This document shows, piece after piece, positions 10,861 to 23,255 of a DNA stretch of 64,000 nucleotides. The stretch is from contig NC_079519.1 of NCBI RefSeq assembly GCF_000801105.2, forward strand, positions 6,880,668-6,944,667. The letters run 5' to 3'. Both the position numbers and the translations under genes were made by a program. The stretch's first letter is position 1. Each line of letters opens with the position of its first letter. Under the pieces are notes generated by a model. The model was not told where the DNA came from and ran no database searches. It was given only the letters and a program-made list of their open reading frames with translations. This stretch comes from Raphanus sativus (Eukaryota > Streptophyta > Magnoliopsida > Brassicales > Brassicaceae).

Positions 10861-12512
10861 GAGATAATTTGCTGTATATACACAAAAACAACTAAAATTA
10901 GGAAACTACCCTAAATGCATAGAAATCTCCAATCTCTGTAGCAATATACACACAAAATGACTATTTTACCCCTGCCCTAAATTCATCTTACTTCTCTTTC
11001 TTTCCCGATTCTCCATCTCTTGTTCTACCCTCATTTTATTTCTCTTTCTTTCCCCACCATCAATCTTTCACTTATTTTCTAATCCATAGTGAATTCTTCA
11101 AATAATTCATCTTCTTTTTGAATCCCATTAATCATCATCAGCTATGTTTTTAACTAATCTCCTCCTCTCCAACTCGTCATCTTCACCATCGCACATCAAT
11201 AACATTGATGGTTGAAGTGCCATGTATACTAGTGAATCATAGATTCAAAAAATATCAAAGCTCCAAATATATTTTCTAGGATATCAGTTCAAAACACAAT
11301 TATAAATTTTCCTCCCAATTTATGTTTTTTTCAATTAAAATTTCTGAACTGAAAATCAATGGAAGAACAAGGGATTGCAATGAAAATTACATAGATAACT
11401 ATTAAGTTAGAACGATAACCTATTTTGTAACATCTAACAAACTATGTATCAGTTAAGGGCAATTATTTCTGAATATTTAATCACCCATTTTCAAAAAGGT
11501 CTAACATGTTTGATAGCAGCTAACTATACATGTATATGCTAAAGATTAAGTTATCATGTTAATCTATAATGAAACACCTAACAAACTATGTATCATATGA
11601 ATACAACTATATTGTACAAAGGAAGTTTAACACTAACTTTAACTCAATATTTTATATAAATTGTTAGCAGATAATCTGTTTATTACAAATTAATACTTAT
11701 CATATAACAAAATCAATGATCTTAATGTACTATATTATTTAGCACTTAAACATATGGTTGGTGTAACTTATTAGTTTACATATGATACAATAATGATTAA
11801 CCGTCAAAAAGACAGAAACTAACATATAAAGATTACGTTAGCATGATAACCTGTTTTGTAGCATTTAACAAATCATATATATAGCTAACACAAGCCACTT
11901 CAATGTTCTTACACATAAATTTTTAAAATCATCAACATATTTTGTAACGGTTAAAAAAACATATATCAGTTAATAACAATACACTATGTAAAAAATTTAC
12001 AAACCACATCTTTTGTTAACATCTACTGACATTTGATTTATCAACACGTGAATTGAAAAGATCTCTCTTGTAGTGTCATGTACTCACCTGAAACCTTCAA
12101 AATCGTGGTCAACATCAAACAAATTGACATGAAGACTAGTGTAGATGAACTCCTCAAGAAGATAATATTCTTTGCATCCACAATAGTGGAAATAGAAAAA
12201 GAATCCATTTGTTTTGTGCAAGAGATTAGAAATAATACAAAAAGAGAATGAATAATATTATTTGGGTAAGAGATAAAGTTATAAAGAAATACAGGGAGAG
12301 AAGGAAGAAGGGTTGTTCAAAAAAGAAGAGAGAAAGAAGAAGGGAGTTTGGGTAGATACGAGAGAGAGAAGTTAGAAGAGAGTTTGGGCAGGCAGGGCAT
12401 GGGCAGGGACAAGAGCAAGGGTAGGGACAATATTGGGGTTTAGAAATATCAATAGTGCTTAGGGTATTTACTTAAATATGGATTTTTTGGTGTATATGGA
12501 GCCTAATATCTC
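10861..12512. mobile_element. Non-autonomous Mutator-like element (MULE)
   Basis: The element starts GAGATAATTTGC and ends CTAATATCTC. Its termini are imperfect inverted repeats: GAGATA...ATATACAC.AAAA...TACCCTAA at the left, and the reverse complement of TTAGGGTA...GTGTATAT...TATCTC at the right. It is flanked on both sides by the same 9-bp sequence TTTATTTTT (10852-10860 and 12513-12521); nine bases is the usual Mutator-class target duplication. The 1652-bp interior has no transposase or other significant ORF. The right part is GA-rich (about 12295-12420) and the left part TC-rich (about 10990-11060), so the subterminal regions are also roughly complementary. Confidence 0.8.
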
Positions 12513-12521
12513 TTTATTTTT

Positions 12522-14969
12522 TTATGTGGTACCACAAATTTTTTTAATTTTACTTCCAAAATATAATTATGTACAAACTTGTACAACCCAAAACCCGGTA
12601 CAACTACATGTTATTAGAAGACGTAGTTATATCGGTTAAACCAATCATAAATATTTTTCTCTTAGTTATATTAGTTGTATTATTTATACCAATAGTATTA
12701 TTCTACTTTTCTTCTAACTTTGTGTCTAATAAGCTTTAATTTTTTTATGGAGGTATTTCAGTATTTTTATTGATAATATTCAAATATTTTCCAAATATAT
12801 GTAATGCCTATAGAAAATCATATATAAAATCATTGAGATATCATCTCTTCATATCAAAATATATAAGTTTCACCATATTATTATTGTACATGTGTTTGTA
12901 ATTGCTCTATTTCTTATCATCTATATAAAGAAAATGGATGTTGGGGTCAGAGGCTTATCACCCAATGTTAAAACAACACAAATCAAGTGTACAGTTAAAC
13001 TATTAATAATACTATTGATGTAATCCAAACACCAAACATGAATTCTCATGTATTCTTATAAATTTGAGTTGGATTATGCATCATGTTAATTTTATTAATA
13101 ACATTAACATCCCATAGAAAATCATATATATCATCATCATTCATTGCTTATTTATGCAAATATATTTTCTTTAAATCAAAATTTTTATGATAATCTGAGT
13201 AGATTTTGCAGAACATAAAAATAAAAACCAAAATCATATTGTGAAATACAATAAACAATGATGTATCGTTTTTTCCTATCAAAATATGCAAGTTTCACCA
13301 TATTCTTGTTACCTTGTATCTATGTGTTAACAGTTGCACCGGTTGGACTGTTATTGTTATAGTCCAATCACCAAATTTGCACTATACTCTTATAAAATTT
13401 CTTATGCTGCAACCTTTTCTAGGTCCACTTCTACTTCATTCGGTTCCAGAAACAAAAAGATGAAAGGGTAATATTTCTCAGAAATAGTACAACTCGTAAA
13501 CAAAACATTATCCAAACTATATATTATTAAAAACCAAAAACATGTATTTTTCCACATGTAAGCGAGGAAAGATTAGACCAACATGTCCTTTTATTTCTAT
13601 ATCGTTTTATTTTCTACCATCATTCATACGCTGAAAACAAAAACTAAATTTCAAAATTGTACTAGTTATATGTGCTCTAATTGTACCATTTATACTAGTT
13701 CTAATTGTACTAGTTAGAGTTGTACTAGTAATATTTTGTTTTCTCTTTATCATGAATTCATACATATAAATGAAATTCGATTTTGAATAAGATAGAATTG
13801 ATTAAATATGACTATGGGATGATTGATTTGAGATTTTTTTTTAAAAGAGAAAATCAGTGAATATTTGAAGAAAATTTTGATTTTGTTTTAAAATGAAAAA
13901 GTTAAAGAAACATCAATGGAGAAAGACAAAGAAGAAAAGTTAGGGTTAAAAGTCGGGTCGGGTTATGGGTCATATTACACGGGTTGGATTCTGGGTAGGA
14001 TAAGAATGGCATTGATCTGTAAATATGTTGAAATCCTTACGTTTTTAAGATATTTTTTCTAAATTTTGATTTAAATTCAAATGTAAAATAAAATAAAATA
14101 AAATAGACATAGCGTTATTTTAGAAAAATGTGAGTCCAAGTGGATCAAGACATAATTTAATTCATAAAAATACCTTCACGTTCTTTCTTCCTTCTACGCG
14201 ACGCGTAGTGACAGGACCGGCTTATAGATCATAAGGGTTCTTGGGCAAAAAAAAATTTAGACTCTTTAATAGTTAAAATTACAAATTTAGCATGTTTTTT
14301 CAAAAAAAATTTATTGTTTAAAATGTTATTAAATTTAGATATGAAATTATATAAATTAAAAAAATTAGAAATACATGTAAATTTATTTTTGTACTTAACA
14401 AAATTTAGTTTTTTCTTTAAAAAACAATTTTTTCAAACCTAGTGAAGGTACGTTTACACACCACCTCAACTTTGTTTCTTAAAATCTCTCTCTCCTTTAT
14501 AGATACCTATATTTATCATCTGTTTTGGTTTACCCTCTTAATATTCTAGTTTCAGGCTCTGACTTTTAGCATGAGAATTTACGTCATAGTTTTAAAGACA
14601 TGAGTGTGTTGTGTGTATAGCCGTTACAAAAGAAACCTAGTAACCTTCACTAGTCTTTTGTTCAAAAGTAACCTTCACTAGTTAGGATGAGTTTCTGAGC
14701 TAAAGGAAAAGTCCGAAACAATTACGTCATTGTTAGTGAAGTGTGTACGTGAAGGTGTACGAACCATAATTGCACGTAACATATGTTGCGACGCTGTATA
14801 ATTTGTCCCCACCACATCCACCATCCGACTTATTCCGAATTTCTTCTTCACAATTTTTTTTTCTTCTTCACAATTTTCGTTTGTATCCTAACTAAAGACC
14901 TACCATAACAAAGTTGTATTAATTTGTACATATGCATGATTTTTTTATATGCAGGATTTTTCATTTCTA
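12522..14969. other. AT-rich intergenic DNA, probably old repeats
   Basis: No gene is recognised. Repeated TGTACTAGTT-like motifs occur at 13660-13730. The segment at 13945-14010 (GGGTCGGGTTATGGGT) and the region after 14210 look like decayed mobile-element ends. Confidence 0.4.
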
Positions 14970-15065
14970 AATAAATACGTTAGGGACAATCATGCATATT
15001 TTTTTAGAAATATGCATGATTTTTTATTTCTAAAAATATGCATGATTGTTCCTAACATATTTATT
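14970..15065. repeat. Short inverted repeat / hairpin
   Basis: The arms 14970-15012 and 15025-15065 are about 41-43 nt long and complementary except for two mismatches and a two-base length difference. The loop is 12 nt. The arms share AACAATCATGCATATTT. It could be a tiny MITE or a foldback transcript unit; nothing coding is present. Confidence 0.6.
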
Positions 15066-16326
15066 TTGTTAACTTTATTTTGTTATTAATAACCATACAC
15101 TGATACACGCACATTAAAATGATTAACTTCGATATGATTTCACAATATACATTTATCACATGTCCCCATTTTTTTTACATTGTCCCCATTTTTATAGGTC
15201 TTTATTTAGCAAAAATTCCAATACCATTGTATATAATTTTGTGTCTTAATTCAATGGACTGGACAATAGAGTAACTCAGTGGCCTAATAACTAAAAGAAT
15301 ATAGCCATAGAACTAAATATCTATTTTACACTAATATTTTTATTTTTCTCTTTGTTTTCTCAAGTTTTCCTTGTCAAAAAACTATTAAGCCTTTTTCAGC
15401 TAAAAACTCCACAGAACTAAATTCAGTGATGTTGTATATTGGCATTCATTTTCTGTTTTGTTTTAAGCCCTGAAATGTTAGGGTTGGCTCCGACTGTTCT
15501 TGACTTCTTGGCGAGGTGAAATATTCTGATTATACATAATTATTTTAATGTGGGGATATGATAATTAGAACGTTTTTAATAAAAACCTTTCACAAAAAAT
15601 GATAGCTTTAGAGAGGGGAATATGATTATTTATGTTTGCCTTTTTTGAGAAAAAATTAAAACTATCGTGTTATGTTATGTACAATATATATTTTTTAAAA
15701 AAAAATTATGTACAATATTTTAGCAGATTATCCCAAGATAATCCAATGTGATTCAAATATTTTGAAAAAGACAACTAAAACCTGAAAATTGATTTATCTA
15801 TAAACTTTATTATTATCCAAAATTTTGAGTATACTAATTATATTTCGGAAATATTTTAATATAGTATTTTTAATAAAATTTTGAGAAAGGGAAAATTTGA
15901 AAGAAACGGGTATACCCATCCATGTAAAATTAATAGGATTCGATGCTAATTGGGTTTCCAATTGAAACTTTGATAATTTGTTTTAATGAGATTTTGTGTT
16001 CTAAGAACGAAAACTTCTAATAAATTGAGCTACATCTCTATGTGTAGCGTATATATATGAAATAATAAGACAACAATATCCTCGATGAACAATTTCAATA
16101 ACGTGACGAGCCTTTTTTATAAATATCTCATTGACAAAGCGATAACAACCAAGTTAACAAAAACAAAATAAAAAAGAGAGATAGCTTAACATGTTACCAA
16201 AGAAAAAAAATAAATAAAAAAGAGAGATGATAATTTTTCAGAATAATCCCCTTTTCCAACTCGTTGGGCTGGGAATATAAAAAAAATCGAGAGACCTAAA
16301 CTGCATCGTTTATCGGTACAAGGGGA
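15066..16326. other. AHA3 upstream region
   Basis: AT-rich spacer and presumed AHA3 promoter. No ORF of interest and no recognised mobile element. Confidence 0.4.
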
Positions 16327-16335
16327 TATAAATAG
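16327..16335 (+). promoter_or_regulatory. TATA box of AHA3
   Basis: TATAAATAG lies 240 bp before the AHA3 ATG and is followed by a TC-rich leader (CACCTTCACTTGCTCTCTTT). This is a good plant core-promoter arrangement. Confidence 0.65.
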
Positions 16336-16574
16336 AGCGACCGAATAGCCAACGTAAGTTCACCTTCACTTGCTCTCTTTTCTTTTAAGAATCTGGTTCG
16401 TTTCAATTCAATTTCTCTCTGTCCATTCTTTATATTTTCTTCTTTTTGTACCTCGAATATATCTTCATCATCGTTACTTTATTTTCTTGCTCAACTTTCC
16501 GCAGTTTTGTCTGAATGATTTTCTAACGATATTTTTATATATGTTTTGATTCTGAAGAAGGCCAGAGCCAAAAC

Positions 16575-19500
16575 ATGGTGGGTGGTGGTGGTTCTCTTGA
16601 GGATATCAAGAACGAGAATGTTGATTTGGTATGAATGTTCTTTCTTTAAACACTTTGTAATAACTAAATCTTTAAACTCCTTATATTCGTTGCTTCTGTT
16701 TAACTTGTTTGGTGAACTAAAACATAACGTATTAGTGGAGTTTGGCGATATGTTTTCACTACTCAACGGTTGCGCTGTTCTTTTACATTGATTCGATCCT
16801 GTTTTTTTTTTTCAATTTTCATTCGAGATTATTCGTTTGATTGATGAGAATGATAAAAATTCATGAAAAAACAGAACATACTTCAGGTTTTCTGGTGTTT
16901 TTTTCACTTTTTTTCTTTTTCTTCTACCAGATTTTCAGTATCTATAGAAATCGTAGAATCACGGGGATTTAGCTAGCAATTATGTTAAGTAATTACCAGA
17001 TAAAGTAGTAATATTATTTGTTTTAAAAAGTAGTAGTATTATTAAGTAGTACTCTTTGCTTTGACATGATTCTTTTTTGGGGTTTACCTTTTTTGAAAAT
17101 TCTTTCTTAAATGACGTTTTATTAGTGAATTTGTTGGTATACATTAATACGTTTTGGAATTTTTCATACTCGAGGAAAATTGCATAACCATTCTTAATCA
17201 CGTCCCCTAGATGAACCTAATTTCAATATTCACCTGATTTTCGGGACTCGGTTAAAGTATCACAGTTTGGATTTATTCCTATCACTTTATTCCGTTGTAA
17301 CGAACCTTGACTATTGGGCCTTTTACAACAGAATCTATTACACCTGTTAAATTTATCTTTTTAATAGTTCTATAAACTGTTATAAAAAAATTCTAAAAAC
17401 ATATTTTTTTTTTGTTTTATTGCTGGTAGTAGTAGTCAGTAGTCTGGTAGATGATTTTTTTTCTTTGAAAATCAGTTTTTCCCTTTTGACCATATTTATA
17501 AGTAGTTTGTTTTGTTCTGATGTAGTTGGGCCGTTAGAAGAAAGTAAGGAACCATAGTCAGCATATATAAGATGAAACAACATAGATACGACTGTTTGAT
17601 TGTTTCCATTGCTAGAATTGAATAAGAGTTTGATATTTATTTCTTATGTGCCTTAGAGATTTATTAGCTTACAACAAAGTTATGAGAGAATAGAATCATG
17701 TCAAAGTACTATTAATATTAATTGCAGGAGAAAATCCCAATAGAAGAAGTGTTTCAGCAGTTGAAATGCAGCAGAGATGGACTATCTGGAGCAGAAGGAG
17801 AAAGCAGACTCCAGCTCTTTGGTCCAAACAAACTCGAGGAGAAGAAGGTAACACTAAACTTGTCTTATGTAGTTTTTTTCTTGTCTTAAGAAGAACTCAT
17901 TAATGGATTATTAAATGACGTGATTAATTATTTAACCTTAAAACAGGAAAGCAAGATACTTAAGTTCTTGGGTTTTATGTGGAACCCTCTCTCTTGGGTC
18001 ATGGAAGCAGCTGCAATCATGGCTATTGCCTTGGCTAATGGCGATGGACGTCCACCTGATTGGCAAGACTTTGTTGGTATTGTTTGTCTTTTGGTTATTA
18101 ACTCAACCATCAGCTTTTGGGAAGAAAACAACGCTGGAAATGCTGCTGCTGCCCTCATGGCTGGTCTTGCTCCCAAAACAAAGGTTCCCTTTCAACCTCT
18201 CATGTTAGCTCTCACTATTCCACTAGATTAATTGCTCCACAAGTAACAACTAACAACTAACAACATATGTTGTGCAGGTTTTAAGAGATGGCAAATGGAG
18301 TGAGCAAGAAGCGTCTATTCTTGTTCCTGGAGATATCGTGAGCATCAAGTTAGGTGACATCATTCCTGCTGATGCACGTCTTCTAGAAGGCGACGCTTTA
18401 AAAGTTGACCAATCTGCTTTAACCGGTGAATCCCTCCCTGCTACAAAAGGTCCAGGAGAAGAAGTTTTCTCCGGTTCCACTTGCAAGCAAGGCGAGATTG
18501 AAGCGGTTGTGATCGCCACTGGTGTCCACACCTTCTTCGGCAAAGCAGCTCATCTTGTCGACAACACAAACCAAGTGGGACATTTCCAGAAAGTCCTTAC
18601 CGCAATAGGAAACTTCTGCATCATTTCCATTGCTGTTGGTATTGTGATTGAGATCATAGTTATGTACCCTATCCAGCGCAGAAAGTACAGAGACGGTATA
18701 GATAACCTCCTTGTGCTTCTGATTGGTGGCATCCCCATTGCAATGCCTACTGTTCTGTCAGTGACAATGGCTATTGGCTCCCACAAGTTGTCTGAACAAG
18801 GAGCTATCACTAAAAGAATGACAGCCATTGAAGAGATGGCTGGTATGGATGTTCTTTGCAGTGACAAGACCGGGACGCTGACGCTAAACAAGCTTAGTGT
18901 TGACAAGAACCTGATTGAGGTTTGTGCTAGAGGCGTTGAGAAAGAAGAGGTGTTGCTTTTAGCTGCTAGGGCTTCAAGAACAGAGAATCAAGATGCTATT
19001 GATGCTGCTATGGTTGGAATGCTTGCTGATCCTAAAGAGGCAAGAGCTGGTATCAGAGAGGTTCACTTCTTCCCATTCAATCCAGTTGACAAGAGAACAG
19101 CACTTACTTACATTGATGGTAATGGAGACTGGCACCGAGTAAGCAAAGGAGCTCCAGAGCAGGTAAACTAATAATCTGACTTTGTGTTACTTGCAAGTCA
19201 AGTTATGTCTCTAACCTTTTTGATTATATATTCAGATTCTTTATCTGTGCAACGCAAGAGCTGACCTGAGGAAGAGAGTCCACACAGCAATTGATAAGTA
19301 CGCTGAGCGTGGACTGAGGTCATTAGCCGTTGCAAGACAGACAGTACCTGAGAGAACAAAAGAAAGCTCAGGTGGTCCATGGGAGTTCGTTGGTGTGTTG
19401 CCGTTGTTTGATCCTCCAAGACATGATAGTGCAGATACCATTAGAAGAGCGTTAGACCTTGGTGTCAACGTCAAGATGATTACAGGTGATCAACTTGCTA

Positions 19501-21615
19501 TTGCCAAAGAGACTGGACGTAGGCTAGGGATGGGATCAAACATGTATCCATCAGCTTCTCTTCTTGGTAATCACAAGGATGCAAACCTAGCTGCTATTCC
19601 CGTTGAAGAGCTCATTGAGAAGGCTGATGGCTTTGCTGGTGTTTTCCCAGGTTGGTTAACAAGAGTTTTGTTGTGTTCATAAGCTTGCTCTCCCTCTCTC
19701 TCTATATATCTTACACGCTCCTTCTTTGTTTACGTAGAGCACAAGTATGAGATTGTGAAGAAGTTGCAAGATTTGAAGCATATATGTGGAATGACTGGTG
19801 ATGGAGTGAATGATGCTCCTGCTTTGAAGAGAGCTGATATTGGTATAGCTGTTGCTGATGCTACAGACGCTGCACGTGGCGCTTCTGATATTGTTCTCAC
19901 TGAGCCTGGACTCAGTGTTATCATCAGTGCGGTGTTAACAAGCCGAGCAATCTTCCAAAGAATGAAGAACTACACGGTGAGAGTTCTGCATGCTTCTCTC
20001 TTTAGCTATATAGCTTTTATAAAACATATACTAACTTCACTTATGTTATGTTCTTTTTAAACAGATATATGCAGTCTCAATCACCATCCGTATAGTGGTA
20101 AGTAATCAAAACTTGTATGTATTGTTTCATTGTAATAGCATCATATAATCTCTTAGGTTTATGATCTCTCCTTTGTGCCCTAATCTTTTACAGTTTGGGT
20201 TCATGTTAATCGCTTTGATATGGAAGTTTGACTTTTCGCCATTCATGGTTTTGATCATTGCTATCTTAAACGATGGAACAATCATGACTATCTCAAAGGA
20301 CAAAGTGGTGCCTTCCCCAACACCAGATAGCTGGAAACTCAAAGAAATCTTCGCAACCGGCATTGTCCTTGGTGGCTACATGGCTTTGATGACTGTTGTT
20401 TTCTTCTGGGCTGCTTACAGAACCGACTTCTTCCCGGTATATACATTCTCTCCTCAATCAAGTTACCTATCACATAACCAATAACTCTCTTTGTTTCTTT
20501 CCCTCAGAGAACATTCCATGTGCGAGACTTGAGAGGAAATGAACATGAAATGATGTCTGCTTTGTATTTACAAGTCAGTATTGTGAGCCAAGCTCTTATC
20601 TTCGTCACTCGATCAAGAGGCTGGTCTTTTCTTGAACGACCTGGATGGCTCTTGCTTATTGCCTTCTGGATTGCACAAGCGGTAAATGAACAGAACACGG
20701 TTCTGTTTCTTGCTTTCTTGATTTAATTATACTCTTTTCTCATATGCATTCACAACTTTGATCTTGTAGATTGCAACGGGTGTTGCGGTTTTGGCAAATT
20801 GGGAGTTTGCTAGAATCAAAGGAATAGGGCTTGGATGGGCTGCTGTTATCTGGCTTTACAGTCTTGTCTTTTACATTCCTTTAGACATGCTTAAGTTTGC
20901 AATCCGTTACATACTATCTGGAACCGCATGGAACAATCTCATTGACAACAAGGTATGTTTTCTTGATTACTTGTTTGCCACGTTTTCTTTTTCTGATACG
21001 TCTTCTTCAAGACAAGCCTCTCTTTATGTCTGAATAATAATAATAAAAACAGACTGCGTTTACGACTAAGCAAAAGTATGGAATAGAGGAGAGAGAGGCA
21101 CAATGGGCTCTTGCACAGAGGAGTTTACACGGTCTTCAGAATCAAGAAACGAGTAATGTTTACCCTGAGAGAGGTGGTTACAAAGAAATTTCTGAGATCG
21201 CAGAGCAAGCCAAGAGACGAGCTGAGATTTCAAGGTACTAATAATTTACAGTTTTTAAAACGTTAAAGTAAATTTTTGAGTCTCTCTGGATAGTGATGCC
21301 GTAATATTCTTAAATTTTTAGTCATAAATTAAACAAAAATCTGAGGTTTACTATTTCTTTTCTTTATTTTTTTTTTTTGTTTTTTCATTGTTTTGTTAAA
21401 GTTCCAGGAGAGTTTGATTCTTTAGCAAGTAAAAACTCAGATCCAGAGAAGCTGACGATATCTGAGGGTTTCTTGTGAGTAACGTCAGGGTTTCTTAATA
21501 TGTTGTTATTGTTGGTTGAAGGCTTAGGGAACTTCATACGCTTAAAGGACATGTAGAGTCAGTGGTGAAGCTGAAGGGTCTTGATATTGAGACGGCTGGT
21601 CACTACACCGTTTAA
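16575..21615 (+). CDS. AHA3: Plasma-membrane H+-ATPase
   Basis: Twelve coding exons: 16575..16628, 17728..17847, 17947..18183, 18278..19162, 19236..19650, 19738..19976, 20065..20097, 20194..20436, 20508..20681, 20770..20952, 21053..21234 and 21522..21615. They sum to 2859 nt, 952 aa, all with GT-AG introns and intact frame. It is a P3A ATPase that pumps protons out of the cell and energises secondary transport. Visible motifs are the A-domain LTGES, the phosphorylation loop CSDKTGTLT (Asp about residue 333), the nucleotide-binding region KGAPEQ and the hinge [13 protein letters not shown]. The C-terminal regulatory domain ends HYTV, whose penultimate Thr is the phosphorylation/14-3-3 site in this family. 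The N-terminus has a glycine run ([11 protein letters not shown]), about three residues longer than usual. Choice of AHA3 among paralogues is by position. Confidence 0.93.
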
Positions 21616-22085
21616 TTAAAGATGGACTCAGTTTTAACAGGAACATGGTTAAGGGAGAAGAAGAAGAAGGTTTTATAAGAAAAGAGGGAATAAGTACTTT
21701 TTATTGTTTTTAGTTTTGATGTTTCTGTTAAATTCCTTTAAACTCCAGGAGTTTCTTTTAACTTCTTCCTTGATTTTAGACTTTAATTATAATTATGTTT
21801 CCAGTTTGCTTTATGTTGGAGACAAAAAGATCATAGTATAATTTAATGACATCTTACGGGGTTTATGCAATGTTAGACATACATAAATATGTGAATATAG
21901 CAAAACCAGAGATTCACTGCATTGCAAATTGCTTTAAGTTTCAAAGGTTGTTATATGCTTAATTACGTTTCGCTTCATTATCCTTATGTCTACTTACACA
22001 AGTAATTTATTCTGAATTTCAAACAAACACCAAAGACCTAATATACGATTTTATGGAATCTCTAAAGGGAACAGAAAGAAAGCAA
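21616..22085. other. AHA3 3' flank
   Basis: Presumed AHA3 3'UTR and spacer. No gene seen. Confidence 0.4.
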
Positions 22086-23012
22086 TTTTTTTTTTTTAAA
22101 CACTGGAATTACAGGGTGGAATCCGATTGAAGGATACATAGCCAGCAAGAACAAGTTCTTCTGGAATAAAGCCCTAAGAAAGGGAAGCTAACAACAAACA
22201 AGAACAACTGGAAGATGAAACAAAATCTAACTTACAGAAATCAGATCAGATAATCAAATTAACACCTTAAGAGGAAGAGAATACAACCGACAAGAAGGAT
22301 TTGATTGAGCGTAATCCGTAGGTCGAGCTTTATTGAGGTAGCACACACAAGAACTCATTATATTGCTCCAAACATCAAAGGAGCCACGAGTAAGACATGC
22401 ATGTAACTATCCTTGGAAGAAGTGGTGAGAACTTGATTTGACCAAACTACTTCCAACGACAAGAGGACGAAAGAGCCGAAGCTCCAAATCCATTGAATCG
22501 AGCCGGAAAAGCCATGCAGTAAGACGAGAGAACAGTCACAACCACAATCGACCCGTTGCTACCAGATTCAAGGATAAGCACTCCATCTGTACCCGGAAGA
22601 TTCACTAACCAAGGTGAGACTAGACAAAACACAGATAAAACAGAGAAGAGGAGACCAGAGTCTGAGCTGCAGAGGAGAACATGCAACCGGCGAGAAAGAG
22701 TCCAATCGCCAAAGACAGCGGATAATCTGACCATAACCAGGGACCAAAAGAAATCGCCGCATGCAACCATCCAAAGAGCTAAAACTAGTCAAACTCTCAG
22801 ATTTATCATCTAATCTAGATCTGAAACTGAAAAGTTAGATTTTAATAACATAAAAACACAACAGAGAGAAGAAGAATTATAAACAAAATTAAAACAACCA
22901 ACCGACGCCGTAGCTATAGAAGCCAACCGACGCCGGTCGGAGAACAGAGATTGAAAAAAGAAACGCCTATACTCTTAGAGAGGAGAGAGAGCAAACTTTT
23001 TAGAGAGATAAT
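22086..23012 (-). repeat. Non-coding hairpin repeat, copy B, A-tailed
   Basis: Read on the minus strand it begins with a CT-rich leader (TTTGCTCTCTCTCCTCTC near 23005), then a hairpin-like GC segment (22902-22940: CCGAC...GTCGG), and ends in a run of 12 A (T12 at 22086-22097 on the plus strand). The A-tail points to retroposition. It shares ATCCTTCTTGTCGGTT with copy C at 39.7-40.8 kb. The ORFs are short on both strands, so it looks non-coding. Confidence 0.55.
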
Positions 23013-23255
23013 GTTGTTACTCAAGGTTCTTGGTCCCAGAGCCTACTGGAGTCCGGTTTGATGAGTACGGTCAATTATTTTATTTTTTCAGACCGATTAG
23101 AGATATACATAACCGGATATCGTAATCCTTGGATGCATGTGTTCTTGATTAGACGACCACTAGTCGTAACTCACGTGGCAATCGCTTTATCACAAACCCA
23201 AAGCTAGAAAAGAAACCAAGAAGCCGAGAAAGATCTTTTGGAACATAAAAAAAAA

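Noticed and set aside
22447..22813. Overlapping ORFs on both strands near 22.5 kb
   Set aside because: They lie inside the A-tailed hairpin repeat and are open on both strands only because it is GC-richer; no protein similarity is recognised.
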